Below, in pieces: positions 43,995-53,842 of a DNA stretch of 64,000 bases (position 1 is its first letter; each line of letters starts with the position of its first letter). The DNA is from Marinococcus halotolerans DSM 16375 (GTDB lineage: Bacteria; Bacillota; Bacilli; Bacillales; Marinococcaceae): assembly GCF_000420725.1 (NCBI RefSeq), contig NZ_ATVM01000008.1, forward strand, positions 54,448 to 118,447, read 5' to 3'. A program made the translations under genes and the position numbers. Below the pieces are notes generated by a model. It saw only the letters and a list, made by a program, of their open reading frames with translations, searched no databases and was not told the DNA's origin.

Positions 43995-46067
43995 TTAGCC
44001 ACTGTCTTCCGCGTTCCCGCCGTCTTCTTCATTTTCACCTTCAGCTTCGTCTTCGCTGCTTCCGGCGCCCGGACGTTCCTCTTTAAGGTTCACATATGCC
44101 TGCATCGTATCGGCGGCAATGCTGTTGGCAATACCCGTGCGTCCCCCGTCTTCACTTTTATAAGTGTTAGGAACGACGACCGCGATCGCAATCTCCGGAT
44201 CTTCATACGGGCCGTAGGCGATAAAGGTCTGGTTGTTTACTTCTATCACTTCATTATCGCTTTCCCTGCGGACACTGCGCTGGGCGGTTCCTGTTTTTCC
44301 GGCAATTTCCATATTTACATCCGTGAAGTAGCTGTCCGCTGTTCCAAGCTCGGTGTTCACCACGTCGTACATGCCCTCCTGGGCAATATCAAAGTTTTTC
44401 TTGTCAATATTAACCCGGTTCAGCATCTCTGGTTCAAATTGGTGAAGCACCGCTCCCATTTCATCAGTATTACGGTTTGGTTCACGAATTTCTTTCACCA
44501 GGTGAGGCTCCATCCGTTTGCCGTCTGAAGCAATAGTCGCGGAATACTGCGCCAGCTGCAGCGGCGTGTACGTATCCAGCTGTCCGAAGGAGAAGAAAAG
44601 CAGACTTCCTGGTTCTCTTCTTCCTGCATTAAGCCCGGTAGCCTCTGACGGTAGATCAACGCTTGTCTCTACTCCCAGTCCGAATTGATGGTAGTAATCT
44701 CTCATCGTCGCATAAGCTTCGTTCACTTTTTCATTATTGAACCCGTTGTCTCCAAGCTCGTAATCCATTAGCCGCATCGCAATTTCGGACATGAATACGT
44801 TGGATGATTCTTGGATAGCTTCTACGACATTTACTCTGCCAATATCATGGGAAGAACTAATTGTTGGACTATTGGGCAAACTGAACGGACTGTCATTAAT
44901 TTTTGTATCTTCTGTGATAACTTCCTCCTGAAGGCCGATCATGCCTGTCGCCGGCTTGATCGTCGAACCCATCTCATACGTATTGGTTACGTTCCCGAGC
45001 TGATCGTCGTAGCCGTTCATGGCAAGTATTTCCCCCGTATTCGGGTCGATCGCGGTTACATAGGCCTGCTGGTCGTTTGGAAACGATCCCTCCGACTGCC
45101 CCATCTGATTATCAAGTATCGTCTGCACTTCCTGCTGCAGATCCATATCAATCGACAGCACCAGGTCATTGCCACGGCTTCCGTTATTCGTTTCCTCCGC
45201 GTCATCATCCTCACCGCTGACGGTTCCTTTTTTGCCCCTCAGCGTATCTTCATAGTATTCCTCGAGAAAGCTCTGGCCAACCTCGTCGGAACGCTGATAG
45301 CCTTTAGCAAGAAACTCGGTTACGGTTTCTTCAGGAATAGACCCTACCTTTCCGTAAAGGCTCTGGAAGGCCTGCGTATACTGGTAATCACGCCGGAAGT
45401 CCCTGGTTACATCCACGCCTTCCAGTTCATCGAGACGGGCACTGATAGCCGTCGCCTCTCCTTCTGTCAAATCCCTCTTGACGCGCTGCGGCGAGTCATA
45501 GTACCCGGAAATCATTTCACTCCAGATGGCTACAACTTCCAGCTCTTCGTCACTGATGTCATTCAATTGTTCATCTGTAATCCGGTCGAGCTGCACTTCA
45601 TATGGATCTTTATCATTTTCCATCAGCCGCTCTTCTTCTTTTTCTGAGACTAACTCCTCGGCTTCATTTTCACGCGTTAAAAGCCAGTAGTCCTGCAAAT
45701 TTCTTTCCGGCATGCTGTCCCGGTCTGTTTCCTCTTCATCGAATTCAATCAGTTCAGCCAATTCTTCAGCCGTCTGCAGGCGTTCTTCATCCTCATAGCT
45801 TCTCTGGTTCGTATACGTTAAAGTCAGAATAAGGTTATTATCCACCAGCTCTGTTCCATTGCGGTCGTATATAATCCCGCGCGGGGCATCAACCCGGCTC
45901 GCCGACGTGGAAGCCGTTTCGTTCACGTCCTCTTCATACGTATCCCCTTCAACGATCTGCACGTATCCAAGCCGCAGAATTAATATTGAAAACAATATAA
46001 AGACAGCGAAAAAAAGAACGTTCAGCCGAAAAGGAATGGAAGGTTTTTTATTTTTTCTCGAAGCCAC
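43995..46067 (-). CDS. pbpA: Class B penicillin-binding protein 2 (transpeptidase)
   Basis: A membrane-anchored peptidoglycan transpeptidase for cell elongation. Residues 14-35 form the anchor; a dimerisation domain with VDAPRGIIYDRNG follows; the transpeptidase part has the SxxK motif STIKPATG near residue 372, SSN in QESSNVFMS, and KTG in AGKTGTAQRS near 592. The last 25 residues are almost all Glu, Asp, Gly and Ser. Length is 690, near the B. subtilis PbpA size. I prefer GTG 46067, 7 bases from AGAGAGGG, over the TTG two codons earlier. It lies next to sodA as in B. subtilis. Confidence 0.93.
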   Translation of the reverse strand: MASRKNKKPSIPFRLNVLFFAVFILFSILILRLGYVQIVEGDTYEEDVNETASTSASRVDAPRGIIYDRNGTELVDNNLILTLTYTNQRSYEDEERLQTAEELAELIEFDEEETDRDSMPERNLQDYWLLTRENEAEELVSEKEEERLMENDKDPYEVQLDRITDEQLNDISDEELEVVAIWSEMISGYYDSPQRVKRDLTEGEATAISARLDELEGVDVTRDFRRDYQYTQAFQSLYGKVGSIPEETVTEFLAKGYQRSDEVGQSFLEEYYEDTLRGKKGTVSGEDDDAEETNNGSRGNDLVLSIDMDLQQEVQTILDNQMGQSEGSFPNDQQAYVTAIDPNTGEILAMNGYDDQLGNVTNTYEMGSTIKPATGMIGLQEEVITEDTKINDSPFSLPNSPTISSSHDIGRVNVVEAIQESSNVFMSEIAMRLMDYELGDNGFNNEKVNEAYATMRDYYHQFGLGVETSVDLPSEATGLNAGRREPGSLLFFSFGQLDTYTPLQLAQYSATIASDGKRMEPHLVKEIREPNRNTDEMGAVLHQFEPEMLNRVNIDKKNFDIAQEGMYDVVNTELGTADSYFTDVNMEIAGKTGTAQRSVRRESDNEVIEVNNQTFIAYGPYEDPEIAIAVVVPNTYKSEDGGRTGIANSIAADTMQAYVNLKEERPGAGSSEDEAEGENEEDGGNAEDSG

Positions 46068-46164
46068 ACGCAATCCCTCTCTTAATATATGTAAGTTTGC
46101 TTGTTTCCAGTTAAGTATAGCATAGAAAAAAGCCGCTGCCGAACTTCTGCTCTCTTCCTAAAAA

Positions 46165-46203
46165 GAAAAAATCCGCTCCCGATTTCCGGGAACGGATTCT
46201 TCA
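46165..46203 (-). terminator. Terminator after sodA
   Basis: On the minus strand GAATCCGTTCCCG pairs with CGGGAGCGGATTTT and is followed by TTCTTTTT. Confidence 0.8.
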
Positions 46204-46209
46204 AATATA

Positions 46210-46821
46210 TTATTTAGCTTCCTGATAGTTCTTTTCAACTTCGTCCCAGTTTACAACATTCCAGAATGCTGCTACATAATCCGGACGACGGTTTTGATAC
46301 TTCAGGTAATACGCGTGCTCCCAAACGTCAAGGCCGAGGAGAGGTGTTTTCCCTTCCATGATCGGGGAATCCTGGTTGAGCGTATCCATAAGCTCAAGCT
46401 CGCCGTTATTTAATACGAGCCATGCCCAACCGGAGCCAAAGCGTCCAACAGCTGTTGCGCCGAATTCTTCTTTGAACTTGTCAAAGCTTCCCCATTTGCT
46501 CTTAATGGCATCTGCCACTTCGCCTTTTGGTTCGCCGCCGCCATTCGGGCTGAGAAGCTTCCAGAAGATGGAGTGGTTGGAATGGCCGCCACCGTTATTT
46601 CTCACTGCAGTGCGGATATCTTCAGGTACAGCGTTCAAATCGCTGATCAGTTCATCAACGCTTTTGTTTTGAAGGTCGCTGTGATTTTCCAAGGCTGAAT
46701 TTAATTTCGTTACATACGTGTTATGGTGTTTATCATGGTGAATGTTCATTGTCTGCTCATCGATATGAGGCTCTAATGCGTTTGGTGCATAAGGTAGATC
46801 TGGTAGTTGATGTGTACTCAT
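46210..46821 (-). CDS. sodA: Superoxide dismutase (Mn/Fe)
   Basis: Cytosolic superoxide dismutase of 203 residues. Metal ligands are visible in order: His in [12 protein letters not shown], His in GHSNHSIFW, and the [12 protein letters not shown] block (Asp and His). By family it is Mn-dependent in Bacillus, although Fe use cannot be ruled out from sequence. ATG 46821 follows AAGGAGGGC; a 13-residue upstream extension was rejected. Confidence 0.96.
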   Translation of the reverse strand: MSTHQLPDLPYAPNALEPHIDEQTMNIHHDKHHNTYVTKLNSALENHSDLQNKSVDELISDLNAVPEDIRTAVRNNGGGHSNHSIFWKLLSPNGGGEPKGEVADAIKSKWGSFDKFKEEFGATAVGRFGSGWAWLVLNNGELELMDTLNQDSPIMEGKTPLLGLDVWEHAYYLKYQNRRPDYVAAFWNVVNWDEVEKNYQEAK

Positions 46822-47107
46822 AAAAAATGCCCTCCTTGAAAGTTCTGGCGATTTGTCCAAAGTGACTTTGTGATAATTTAGTATACAAAATTACACTTAG
46901 TCTACTCTCACTTTACCAAAACAATTCTTATTTTTCAAATCGGCTTTCTGCTTTATTCAAACTAGAAAGCCTGCCACGGTTGATTATTCCCGTATGCTTC
47001 TTCTTTAAACATAAAAATCCAGCCAGCCTCGCTGCATATGGAAAAAACGGGCAATCAATACCGGCTCTATCTCCTGCTCGCCCTGCTCCGGCCGGAAATG
47101 CCTTCAA
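46822..47107. other. Region between sodA and the tRNA cluster, no gene seen
   Basis: The left part holds the sodA promoter. The rest has no ORF with a ribosome site and no recognisable RNA; a plus-strand frame across 46980-47351 merely crosses the tRNA genes. Confidence 0.55.
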
Positions 47108-47141
47108 AATAAAAAAACTTTTCCGTCCGGGACGAAAAAGC
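47108..47141 (-). terminator. Terminator of the tRNA operon
   Basis: On the minus strand CTTTTTCGTCC pairs with GGACGGAAAAG (one mismatch) and is followed by seven T. It ends the five-tRNA transcript. Confidence 0.75.
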
Positions 47142-47184
47142 TTGCTGCGCTGCTATCTAAAATTGATGTTTAAAATAATAAGTA

Positions 47185-47277
47185 TGGCGGAGGAAGAGGG
47201 ATTCGAACCCTCGCGAGCCGTAAAGCTCCTAACGGTTTTCGAGACCGTCCCCTTCAGCCGGACTTGGGTATTCCTCC
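47185..47277 (-). tRNA. tRNA-Ser (anticodon CGA)
   Basis: 93 nt with encoded CCA. Acceptor GGAGGAA pairs with TTCCTCC; anticodon stem ACGGT/ACCGT with loop CTCGAAA gives CGA, reading UCG. The long variable arm (GGAGCTTTACGGCTC) is typical of class II tRNA-Ser. Last gene of the cluster. Confidence 0.95.
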
Positions 47278-47307
47278 AAATACATGTTTACCCACTGCTT
47301 CTTAAAG

Positions 47308-47384
47308 TGGTGGACCCTGTAGGACTCGAACCTACGACCGGACGGTTATGAGCCGTCTGCTCTAACCAACTGAGCTAAGGGTCC
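47308..47384 (-). tRNA. tRNA with CAT anticodon, likely tRNA-Ile2 (lysidine type)
   Basis: 77 nt including CCA. The anticodon loop CTCATAA gives CAT. The acceptor (GGACCCT/AGGGTCC) and body are those of B. subtilis tRNA-Ile(CAU), which is modified by TilS to read AUA, rather than elongator or initiator Met. The elongator Met type is present separately in the same cluster, which supports this reading. Confidence 0.85.
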
Positions 47385-47408
47385 TTAAAAGCATTACAGA
47401 CAAAAAAA

Positions 47409-47485
47409 TGGGGCGGTTGATGGGAATTGAACCCACGAATGCCGGAACCACAATCCGGTGCGTTAACCACTTCGCCACAACCGCC
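47409..47485 (-). tRNA. tRNA-His (anticodon GTG)
   Basis: 77 nt including CCA. The extra 5' G (G-1) pairs with C73 as required for histidyl-tRNA synthetase, and the loop TTGTGGT gives GTG. Confidence 0.95.
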
Positions 47486-47505
47486 GTATGAGTATGTAAA
47501 TATAT

Positions 47506-47582
47506 TGGTAGCGGCGGAGGGGATCGAACCCCCGACCTCACGGGTATGAACCGTACGCTCTAGCCAGCTGAGCTACGCCGCC
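47506..47582 (-). tRNA. tRNA-Met, elongator (anticodon CAT)
   Basis: 77 nt including CCA. The acceptor GGCGGCG/CGCCGC.. and the loop TTCATAC give CAT; the sequence is close to Bacillus elongator tRNA-Met. Only one base separates it from the tRNA-Asn 3' end. Confidence 0.93.
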
Positions 47583-47583
47583 A

Positions 47584-47658
47584 TGGCTCCGCAGGCAGGA
47601 TTCGAACCTGCGACCAATCGGTTAACAGCCGATTGCTCTACCACTGAGCTACTGCGGA
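47584..47658 (-). tRNA. tRNA-Asn (anticodon GTT)
   Basis: 75 nt including CCA. Acceptor TCCGCAG pairs with CTGCGGA; the loop CTGTTAA gives GTT. First gene of the cluster; its promoter should lie in 47660-47737. Confidence 0.95.
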
Positions 47659-47737
47659 ATGTGTTACTGCCGTTTTTACGACAGTAATTACTATATCATT
47701 TCCCTAAAAACGCGTCAAACAGATTTTTGTATTTCTT

Positions 47738-48220
47738 TTAAACAAGAATTATTATAATATAAATGGCGTTTACTAGCAATATACCGCCCTTTATAACAAC
47801 GCTTGCGACAAACCCGCCGACAGATCCTACACCAATTTTACCAAGCTGCTTCCACGATTTCTGGCCGCCGATTAACTCTCCAATAATGGCTCCGGCAAGC
47901 GCACCGATCAGAATACCGGCGACCGGAATAATAAACGGGCCGACGACCAGGCCGATCAGGCTTCCCCAGATGCCGTATTTTGTACCGCCGCTCCGCTGGA
48001 TACCATAATAATTAGCCGCGTAGTCAATTACAAACAGCAGCACAGCAATGACTGCCTGAATCACCCAGTATACAAGACCAATATCCGTAAACCCGTAGCC
48101 CAGTGCAAACATCAGGGCCGCAGCTGCGTGAAAAATCCCGCCCGGAAGAATCGGGTAAACAACCGCGACAAGCGCCAGCGCGTAGCAGGCAATCCCCAGT
48201 AAATACCAAATTAGTTCCAT
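47738..48220 (-). CDS. yqgC: DUF456 membrane protein (YqgC-like)
   Basis: A 160-residue membrane protein with about five segments and a glycine-rich core, GPFIIPVAGILIGALAGAIIGE, typical of DUF456. Its position near sodA matches yqgC of B. subtilis. Function unknown. The last segment runs to the C-terminus. Confidence 0.85.
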   Translation of the reverse strand: MELIWYLLGIACYALALVAVVYPILPGGIFHAAAALMFALGYGFTDIGLVYWVIQAVIAVLLFVIDYAANYYGIQRSGGTKYGIWGSLIGLVVGPFIIPVAGILIGALAGAIIGELIGGQKSWKQLGKIGVGSVGGFVASVVIKGGILLVNAIYIIIILV

Positions 48221-48283
48221 ACGTGCCTCCCTTTGCAGATATATTGTTATTCTATAGCCGCTTATCTCCCGATATAATCAATA

Positions 48284-48313
48284 AAAAAGAAGGAGGAGCA
48301 CCTCCTTCTTTAT
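48284..48313. terminator. Terminator between yqgC region and the Na/Pi transporter gene
   Basis: AAAGAAGGAGG and CCTCCTTCTTT pair around AGCA. On the minus strand, TTTTTTATTG follows, ending the Na/Pi gene. Confidence 0.85.
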
Positions 48314-49941
48314 GAAACCTCCCGGTCATCCAGTACTGTTTCGGCAATGTTTACCGAATGATCGCCAATACGTTCAAGGTTACTGATCATGTCGACAAAC
48401 ACAATACCTGCAGATCCGGAGCATCGTCCTTCATTCAAACGGAGAATGTGTTTTTTACGAAGCTTCCGTTCCATCTTATCAATGTCTTCCTCCTGTCTGG
48501 CAACCTGCTGGGCAATTTCGTAATCATCTTTTTCAAGCGCTTCAACAGCACGGTTAAATGTGCTGATCGTCAGCGTAAACATTTCATTTAAATCTTTGTA
48601 CGCTTCCTCTGACAGCGTTACCTTGTTGGTCAGTTGATAGTCCACGAGCTCCATTATATTTTCAATGTGGTCGCCGACACGTTCAATGTCACGGACGGTG
48701 TCCATCACCACAGAATGCTTACGTGAATTTTCTTTAGACAGGGACCGTGCAGAAATACCGATCAAATAATCCGTAATGTTTTTATCAAGATTATTGATGG
48801 CTTCTTCGTAGCGCACGAGTTTTTCCGCGTCTTTTTTATTTTTTGTTTCCAGATAGCTTTCGCTTTTCCTTAAGCCTCTTCCCGCATAGTCGGCCATCCG
48901 GAGAGTTTCGAGCTTCGCCTGATCCAAAGCGATCGCCGGAGACTGGTAAATAAAGCTTGGATCCAGGTGCTTCGGCTTGTATTCAATCTCTTCGTCACTT
49001 CCAGGGACAAGCTTGGTTACTATATACGCAAGAACCCCGACAAACGGCAGCTGTATAATCACGTTCGACATATTAAATATACCGTGCGCAAACGCAATTG
49101 TCATCGGCTGGTTTAAATTAAGCGCCTCCTGCAGAAAACCAATAAAAGCCGTATAAGGAACAAGCAGAATAAGGATAATCGTTGCTCCGATCAGGTTAAA
49201 AATGACGTGGGTTAAAGCGGTACGCTTTGCTGCCACAGAAGCGCCAATAGCCGCAATAACTGCTGTGACGGTGGTGCCTATATTATCCCCAAACAGGATC
49301 GGAAGAGCTGCATCCAGTGATATCGCATTTTGAGCATACAGTTCCTGAAGCAGTCCAATGGTCGCTGAGGAACTCTGCAGTCCTACTGTAAAGATGACCC
49401 CCACCAATAATCCTAAAAGCGGGTTGTTACTCATGCTGATGGTTAAATCGTTAAATGCCGGCAGTTCTTCGAGCGGCGCTACTCCGTCCCCCATAAGTGA
49501 AAGACCGAAAAACAGAGCCCCGAAGCCGAAAAAAGTTTGTCCTATGTTGTTTACCTGTTTATTTTTAAAGAAAAAGATCAGTACTGTACCAATAAATATA
49601 ATCGGAAGAGCATATTCTTCGAGTTTAATCCCGATAATAAACGCCGTTACCGTTGTGCCGACGTTTGCTCCCATAATAACGCCGATTGCCTGCCGCAGTG
49701 TCATAAAGCCGGCACTTACGAGACCGACCGTAAGTACTGTCGTTCCTGAACTTGATTGAATAAGTATAGTTACGATAATACCGACCAGCACGCCCATAAA
49801 TGGGTTGGAGGTGAATTTATCCAGAAGATCCCGGAGCCTGTCGCCAGCAATTTTCTGCAGACCGTCACCCATGTATTTAATTCCAAACAGGAATATCCCC
49901 AAACCACCAAAAAAAGTAAACAAAATCGTTTGAATATCCAA
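48310..49941 (-). CDS. Na+/phosphate cotransporter with PhoU domain
   Basis: A 543-residue protein combining two NptA/PNaS repeats (GVLVGIIVTILIQSSSGTT near 45 and LLVGVIFTVGLQSSSATIG near 180; the paired QSSS motifs form the substrate site) with a cytosolic C-terminal PhoU-like helical domain (about 345-540). It probably moves phosphate with sodium, which suits a salty habitat; the substrate is inferred. TTG 49941 follows AAGGGGATG. Single gene. Confidence 0.9.
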   Translation of the reverse strand: MDIQTILFTFFGGLGIFLFGIKYMGDGLQKIAGDRLRDLLDKFTSNPFMGVLVGIIVTILIQSSSGTTVLTVGLVSAGFMTLRQAIGVIMGANVGTTVTAFIIGIKLEEYALPIIFIGTVLIFFFKNKQVNNIGQTFFGFGALFFGLSLMGDGVAPLEELPAFNDLTISMSNNPLLGLLVGVIFTVGLQSSSATIGLLQELYAQNAISLDAALPILFGDNIGTTVTAVIAAIGASVAAKRTALTHVIFNLIGATIILILLVPYTAFIGFLQEALNLNQPMTIAFAHGIFNMSNVIIQLPFVGVLAYIVTKLVPGSDEEIEYKPKHLDPSFIYQSPAIALDQAKLETLRMADYAGRGLRKSESYLETKNKKDAEKLVRYEEAINNLDKNITDYLIGISARSLSKENSRKHSVVMDTVRDIERVGDHIENIMELVDYQLTNKVTLSEEAYKDLNEMFTLTISTFNRAVEALEKDDYEIAQQVARQEEDIDKMERKLRKKHILRLNEGRCSGSAGIVFVDMISNLERIGDHSVNIAETVLDDREVS

Positions 49942-50076
49942 ACTCTACATCCCCTTAGTCGCTTTATGAATTTTGGCAGTTTTTTTGCCGCACCCAATCT
50001 ATTTTTAAAGTAAATTGAGTGGTTTGTAAAGGAAATATTATTTTTTCCATAAGTTATTTAACTTTTGGTTTTCCCA

Positions 50077-50116
50077 ACAAAAAAAGAGCAAGCCGAAGCT
50101 TCCTCTTTTTTCATAA
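50077..50116 (-). terminator. Terminator after the NfeD-like gene
   Basis: On the minus strand AAGAGGAAGC-TTCG-GCTTGCTCTT forms a stem with a tetraloop and is followed by seven T. Confidence 0.85.
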
Positions 50117-50135
50117 ATAACCTCTAATATGGAAA

Positions 50136-50783
50136 TTACTGTTCTTTTACAGCCGTCTCCAGGCGCTTCACCCGGATGCGCGTACCGTCCACAGACGTCA
50201 CTTCAATTTCTTCTTCAGCATTCAGCCACTGATCACCGCTTGTAGCACTGTAGCGTTCTCCCTCAATATCAATCGTACCCGTCGGGCGGAAGGGGGTGAC
50301 GGTTGTCCCCGTTTTACCGACCAGCCCACCGTACGTCTGGTTAATCGAGTTATAGCCCTGTTCGCTAGTTAAGCTGTCCTTAAGCATCAGCTTCGACCAC
50401 AGATCCCGACGCGGGAAAACCTTCAGGAAAAACATCGCTGCGATGGCCCCGGCCAGGAAGCCGAAGATAACGAGCACTCCGTAAATAATAGTAGGAGTCG
50501 GCACAGCGATCGAGACTCCCATTAACAAAAGCCCTACAATAGAGACCGTTCCATCCCCGATAAGCTTGCCGTCAAGCAGGATCAGCCCAAGGCCGGCTGC
50601 ATATAATACAAGCACCCAGATGCCGGCTGCCCCTTCAAGATGATAGGAAAAGAATAAGACCATAAAGGCTGTACCCAGAATAAAAAATAAGCTTTTGGAC
50701 TTAACAAGAAACTCTGAGATTAAAAACATCGTCCCAAGAAAAACGACCATAAAGCCTACACTCGGGTTCGCTAACCATTCCAT
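50136..50783 (-). CDS. NfeD-like membrane protein
   Basis: A 215-residue protein with five to six membrane segments (about residues 6-135) and a C-terminal OB-fold (about 150-210) containing LVGKTGTTVTPFRPTGTI and GERYSATS, the NfeD signature. NfeD proteins associate with SPFH/flotillin proteins such as FloA, but no floA gene is adjacent. It lacks the N-terminal protease part of long NfeD. ATG 50783 follows GGGAG by 8 bases; a 14-residue upstream extension was rejected. Confidence 0.88.
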   Translation of the reverse strand: MEWLANPSVGFMVVFLGTMFLISEFLVKSKSLFFILGTAFMVLFFSYHLEGAAGIWVLVLYAAGLGLILLDGKLIGDGTVSIVGLLLMGVSIAVPTPTIIYGVLVIFGFLAGAIAAMFFLKVFPRRDLWSKLMLKDSLTSEQGYNSINQTYGGLVGKTGTTVTPFRPTGTIDIEGERYSATSGDQWLNAEEEIEVTSVDGTRIRVKRLETAVKEQ

Positions 50784-50976
50784 TGTATATGCTCCCTTCC
50801 ATAAACTTCTGTATTCACTAATCATTGCGGCTCGTAAAAGCCTGGTAACCTTATATACGCGTAAGCATCAGGAATCGTTTCACATTTATTGTAACTCTTC
50901 TTTCTGCCGCTTGTCAGCTGAAAGCGTCTTCTTTGCATAAAAAAAGAGACCACAGCGGCCTCTTTTTTATCTAATA

Positions 50977-51876
50977 TTATGCAGATTCTTCAGAATTGCT
51001 GTTGAACCATCCCTGGACGGAATCAAGCATCTGTTCAAGGAAAGCGACGATTCGTGAAAGGAAATTCTGCGTATCTTCACTGTTCACAAAGCTGTCGATG
51101 TTTTCCGAAGCTTTATCAAGCTGGCTCTCCATCTGTGACCAGTCGATATTTAAGTTCTGCATCCGGTCGAATAAGGAAACGAGCTCATCTGTCTGCTCTT
51201 CGCTCAGTTCAATATTCATATCTCCTGAAACATTCTGCACGATGACCCCGATATCTTCCGTATTATTAATTTCTGTGTTGTTTATTTCCTGCTTGATTTG
51301 TGTAATCAGTGTTGTTGCTTCTTCTTTACCGATATCTTCACCAAGCTCAGATGTTTTGGCAATCTCTTCATTTGCCACCTGTTTTTGATCCTCCGATATG
51401 CTGACATTGTTCTGCTGCTCATAGGCTTTTAAAATTCCGGTCAGCGCGGCCGTCCCGGAGACCTCAAATGGAGCTGTCACGTAAACCTCTGCATCCTCTA
51501 CGCCCGCTGTTGCCAAAGCATTCGCATACATTCCTTCAGTAACTGTATCTATTTTGTTCGTTTCAATATCAATACCTTCACCATCTTCAGCCGCAGTAAT
51601 CTTTGCAGAAGATAACGCCCGCGAGCCAATTTCAGAGCTGCTTAAATAATCCCCAAGGTACTGATACTCTTCTTCATTTGTAACCTCGACCACCGGTACT
51701 TCCCCTTCGGTTACATCCATCTCTTCGAGAAGAGAACTTCTTTGCTCAGAAGAAAGGTCCTGGCCAAGCGTCACAGTCACCTCTCCTGCTGCTGCGTCTG
51801 CAGACGCCTCCTGGCTCACCCCAAGAACTCCTAACGTCACTACCCCGGCTGCCAATGTCTGCTGCCACCACTTCAT
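50977..51876 (-). CDS. Secreted DUF1002 protein (YpuA-like)
   Basis: A 299-residue exported protein. The signal peptide ends near EASADA (about residue 27). The DUF1002 region starts at EVTVTLGQDLSSEQR and includes KITAAEDGEGIDIETNKID and NALATAGVEDAEVYVTAPF. The protein is very acidic. The family is common in Bacilli; its function is not known. ATG 51876 is 9-11 bases from AAGGAGAG; the in-frame TTG at 51885 is too close to that site. Confidence 0.88.
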   Translation of the reverse strand: MKWWQQTLAAGVVTLGVLGVSQEASADAAAGEVTVTLGQDLSSEQRSSLLEEMDVTEGEVPVVEVTNEEEYQYLGDYLSSSEIGSRALSSAKITAAEDGEGIDIETNKIDTVTEGMYANALATAGVEDAEVYVTAPFEVSGTAALTGILKAYEQQNNVSISEDQKQVANEEIAKTSELGEDIGKEEATTLITQIKQEINNTEINNTEDIGVIVQNVSGDMNIELSEEQTDELVSLFDRMQNLNIDWSQMESQLDKASENIDSFVNSEDTQNFLSRIVAFLEQMLDSVQGWFNSNSEESA

Positions 51877-52191
51877 TATGTTCAACTCTCCTTCTTATGC
51901 CCTTTCATTTCCAATCCTATACTTTTATGACCAATATATTTATATTCGTCGCATCTATAGTCGTAACCCCCGGGGAAAAGTTACATCGTCTGCACTCTTT
52001 TGTTAGTTTCTCATCATTTTACAAAATCCCGGCTTTTGTATTTCTGATTTCTCCTCTCTCGAAGCAACTGCTTGCCAAGAGTACATACCCACTGATACAA
52101 TTACGATGTGTTATAGACCACTATCAACCATTGTTGTTGCATTAGACGAGGCACGAAATAAATTCACCAATATAAAGGGGCGAATGGATAC
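51877..52191. other. Intergenic region upstream of ispG
   Basis: No gene. The right part holds the ispG promoter and an 84-base leader; the left part the promoter of the DUF1002 gene. No riboswitch or strong hairpin was seen. Confidence 0.55.
52072..52101 (+). promoter_or_regulatory. Probable promoter of ispG
   Basis: TTGCCA (52072-52077) and TACAAT (52096-52101) with an 18-base spacer, matching a SigA promoter. The transcript would start near 52108. Confidence 0.6.
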
Positions 52192-53319
52192 ATGAGCCAA
52201 ATAACCCACCGCAGCGAAACCCGAGCAGTCAAAGTAGGTAATGTGACGATCGGTGGCAGTAATGAAGTAGTAGTACAAAGCATGACCACAACAAAAACCC
52301 ACGATGTGGAAGCGACCGTCGCAGAAATCCACCGCCTTGAAGAAGCCGGATGTCAGATTGTCCGTGTCGCATGCCCACAGATGAGGGACGCTGAAGCAAT
52401 TCCGAAAATTAAACAGCGCATCAACATTCCGCTCGTAGTCGATATCCACTTCGACTATAATATGGCCTTAAAAGCCATTGAAGGCGGCGCTGATAAAATC
52501 CGGATCAATCCTGGTAACATCGGAAAGCGGGAAAAAGTAGAAGAGGTTGTCGAGGCAGCCAAAGCCAAAGGCATTCCGATCCGTATCGGCGTGAACGCCG
52601 GCTCCCTCGAAAAACGGATCCTTGATAAATACGGTTATCCAACTGCAGACGGCATGGTCGAAAGTGCTCTCTACCATATTTCTATTCTCGAAGAGCTCGG
52701 CTTTTACGACATTATCGTTTCGATGAAGGCTTCAGACGTGCATCTGGCTATTGAAGCTTACGAAAAAGCGGCTCAGGCATTCAGCTATCCTCTTCACCTG
52801 GGAATTACTGAATCGGGCACTCAATTTGCAGGTACGGTTAAAAGCTCGGCTGGCCTCGGAGCAATTCTCAGTAAAGGTATCGGAAGCACGCTTCGTATTT
52901 CACTCAGTGCCGATCCGGTAGAGGAAGTGAAAGTCGGGCGCGAACTGCTGAAAACATTCGGTCTTGCCTCCAACGCCGCGACGCTTATCTCGTGTCCGAC
53001 ATGCGGACGTATTGAAATTGATCTGATCAGCATCGCTAATGATGTGGAAGAGTATATTTCCACGATCAAAGCTCCGATTAAAGTAGCCGTGCTCGGCTGC
53101 GCCGTTAACGGTCCCGGCGAAGCAAGAGAAGCCGATATCGGTATTGCCGGTGCAAAAGGTGAAGGTCTTCTTTTCCGCCACGGGGAAATCATTCGGAAGG
53201 TTCCGGAAGAAACCATGGTGGAAGAGCTGAAAATCGAGGTCGACAAAATTGCTGAAGAGCATTACGCCAAAGAAGCAGAAAAAGAACGCGAAGCCAAAGA
53301 AAAAGAGCTGACAAACTAA
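52192..53319 (+). CDS. ispG: 4-hydroxy-3-methylbut-2-enyl diphosphate synthase (flavodoxin)
   Basis: IspG uses a 4Fe-4S cluster to convert MEcPP to HMBPP, the sixth MEP-pathway step. The 375 residues include the N-terminal [11 protein letters not shown] block, [10 protein letters not shown] near 103, and cluster ligands in CPTCGR (two Cys, near 265) and CAVNGPGEA (Cys near 300, then Glu). Start ATG 52192; a Lys/Glu-rich tail ends the protein. With dxs and ispH it is one of three MEP genes in the window. Confidence 0.96.
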   Translation: MSQITHRSETRAVKVGNVTIGGSNEVVVQSMTTTKTHDVEATVAEIHRLEEAGCQIVRVACPQMRDAEAIPKIKQRINIPLVVDIHFDYNMALKAIEGGADKIRINPGNIGKREKVEEVVEAAKAKGIPIRIGVNAGSLEKRILDKYGYPTADGMVESALYHISILEELGFYDIIVSMKASDVHLAIEAYEKAAQAFSYPLHLGITESGTQFAGTVKSSAGLGAILSKGIGSTLRISLSADPVEEVKVGRELLKTFGLASNAATLISCPTCGRIEIDLISIANDVEEYISTIKAPIKVAVLGCAVNGPGEAREADIGIAGAKGEGLLFRHGEIIRKVPEETMVEELKIEVDKIAEEHYAKEAEKEREAKEKELTN

Positions 53320-53331
53320 GCATTTGACGTA

Positions 53332-53372
53332 AAAGAGCTCCGCCCATTATTCATGGGCGGAGCTCTTTTTGT
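53332..53372. terminator. Bidirectional terminator between ispG and zur
   Basis: GAGCTCCGCCCA and TGGGCGGAGCTC form a 12-bp perfect stem around a 7-base loop, then TTTTTG. Confidence 0.9.
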
Positions 53373-53398
53373 TTTTCCTGCTAGTGCTGCAGCTCCGA

Positions 53399-53842
53399 TT
53401 ATACGTGCGCTGCTTCCTTTTGTTTTGTCCTTTTACACTCCGCGCACATACCATAGATTTCAAATTTATGTCCTGTCACTTCAAAGCCGCCGTCGACATT
53501 TTCATTCAGCCAGTCCATCGGACACGTTTCAATTTCTCTCGTTTTTCCGCATTCAAGACAGATAAGATGGTGATGATGGGCCGTCGTTGAACAGGAAAAA
53601 CGAAAATGCATTTCCCCTTCAAGCTCAGTCATCTCGAGAATATCCATTTCCTCAAATATGGCCAGGTTGCGGTAGACGGTATCCACGCTCATTCCCGGGT
53701 AATTTTTCTGCAGGGAATTCAGTACTTCCTTCGCTGTCAGATAGCGTTTTTCATCTGAAAAAAGCTGGAGCAGTTCTTCACGCTTGGCTGTATATTTAAA
53801 TCCCTGTTCTTTCATAATATTAAGCGCCTTGGTGACGTTCAT
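53399..53842 (-). CDS. zur: Zinc uptake regulator Zur (Fur family)
   Basis: A Fur-family repressor that blocks zinc uptake genes when zinc is plentiful. The 147 residues hold a winged helix (1-80) and a metal-binding domain with HHHHLICLECGK (CxxC) and YGMCAECK (second CxxC), forming the structural zinc site. ATG 53842 follows CAGGAGG and lies 22 bases inside the end of the upstream permease gene, so zur is translated with the transporter. A Zur-box-like operator at the head of the operon implies feedback control. Confidence 0.93.
   Translation of the reverse strand: MNVTKALNIMKEQGFKYTAKREELLQLFSDEKRYLTAKEVLNSLQKNYPGMSVDTVYRNLAIFEEMDILEMTELEGEMHFRFSCSTTAHHHHLICLECGKTREIETCPMDWLNENVDGGFEVTGHKFEIYGMCAECKRTKQKEAAHV

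Noticed and set aside
46980..47351. A 123-residue plus-strand ORF
   Set aside because: It runs across the tRNA-Ser and part of the tRNA-Ile2 gene on the opposite strand and has no ribosome site.
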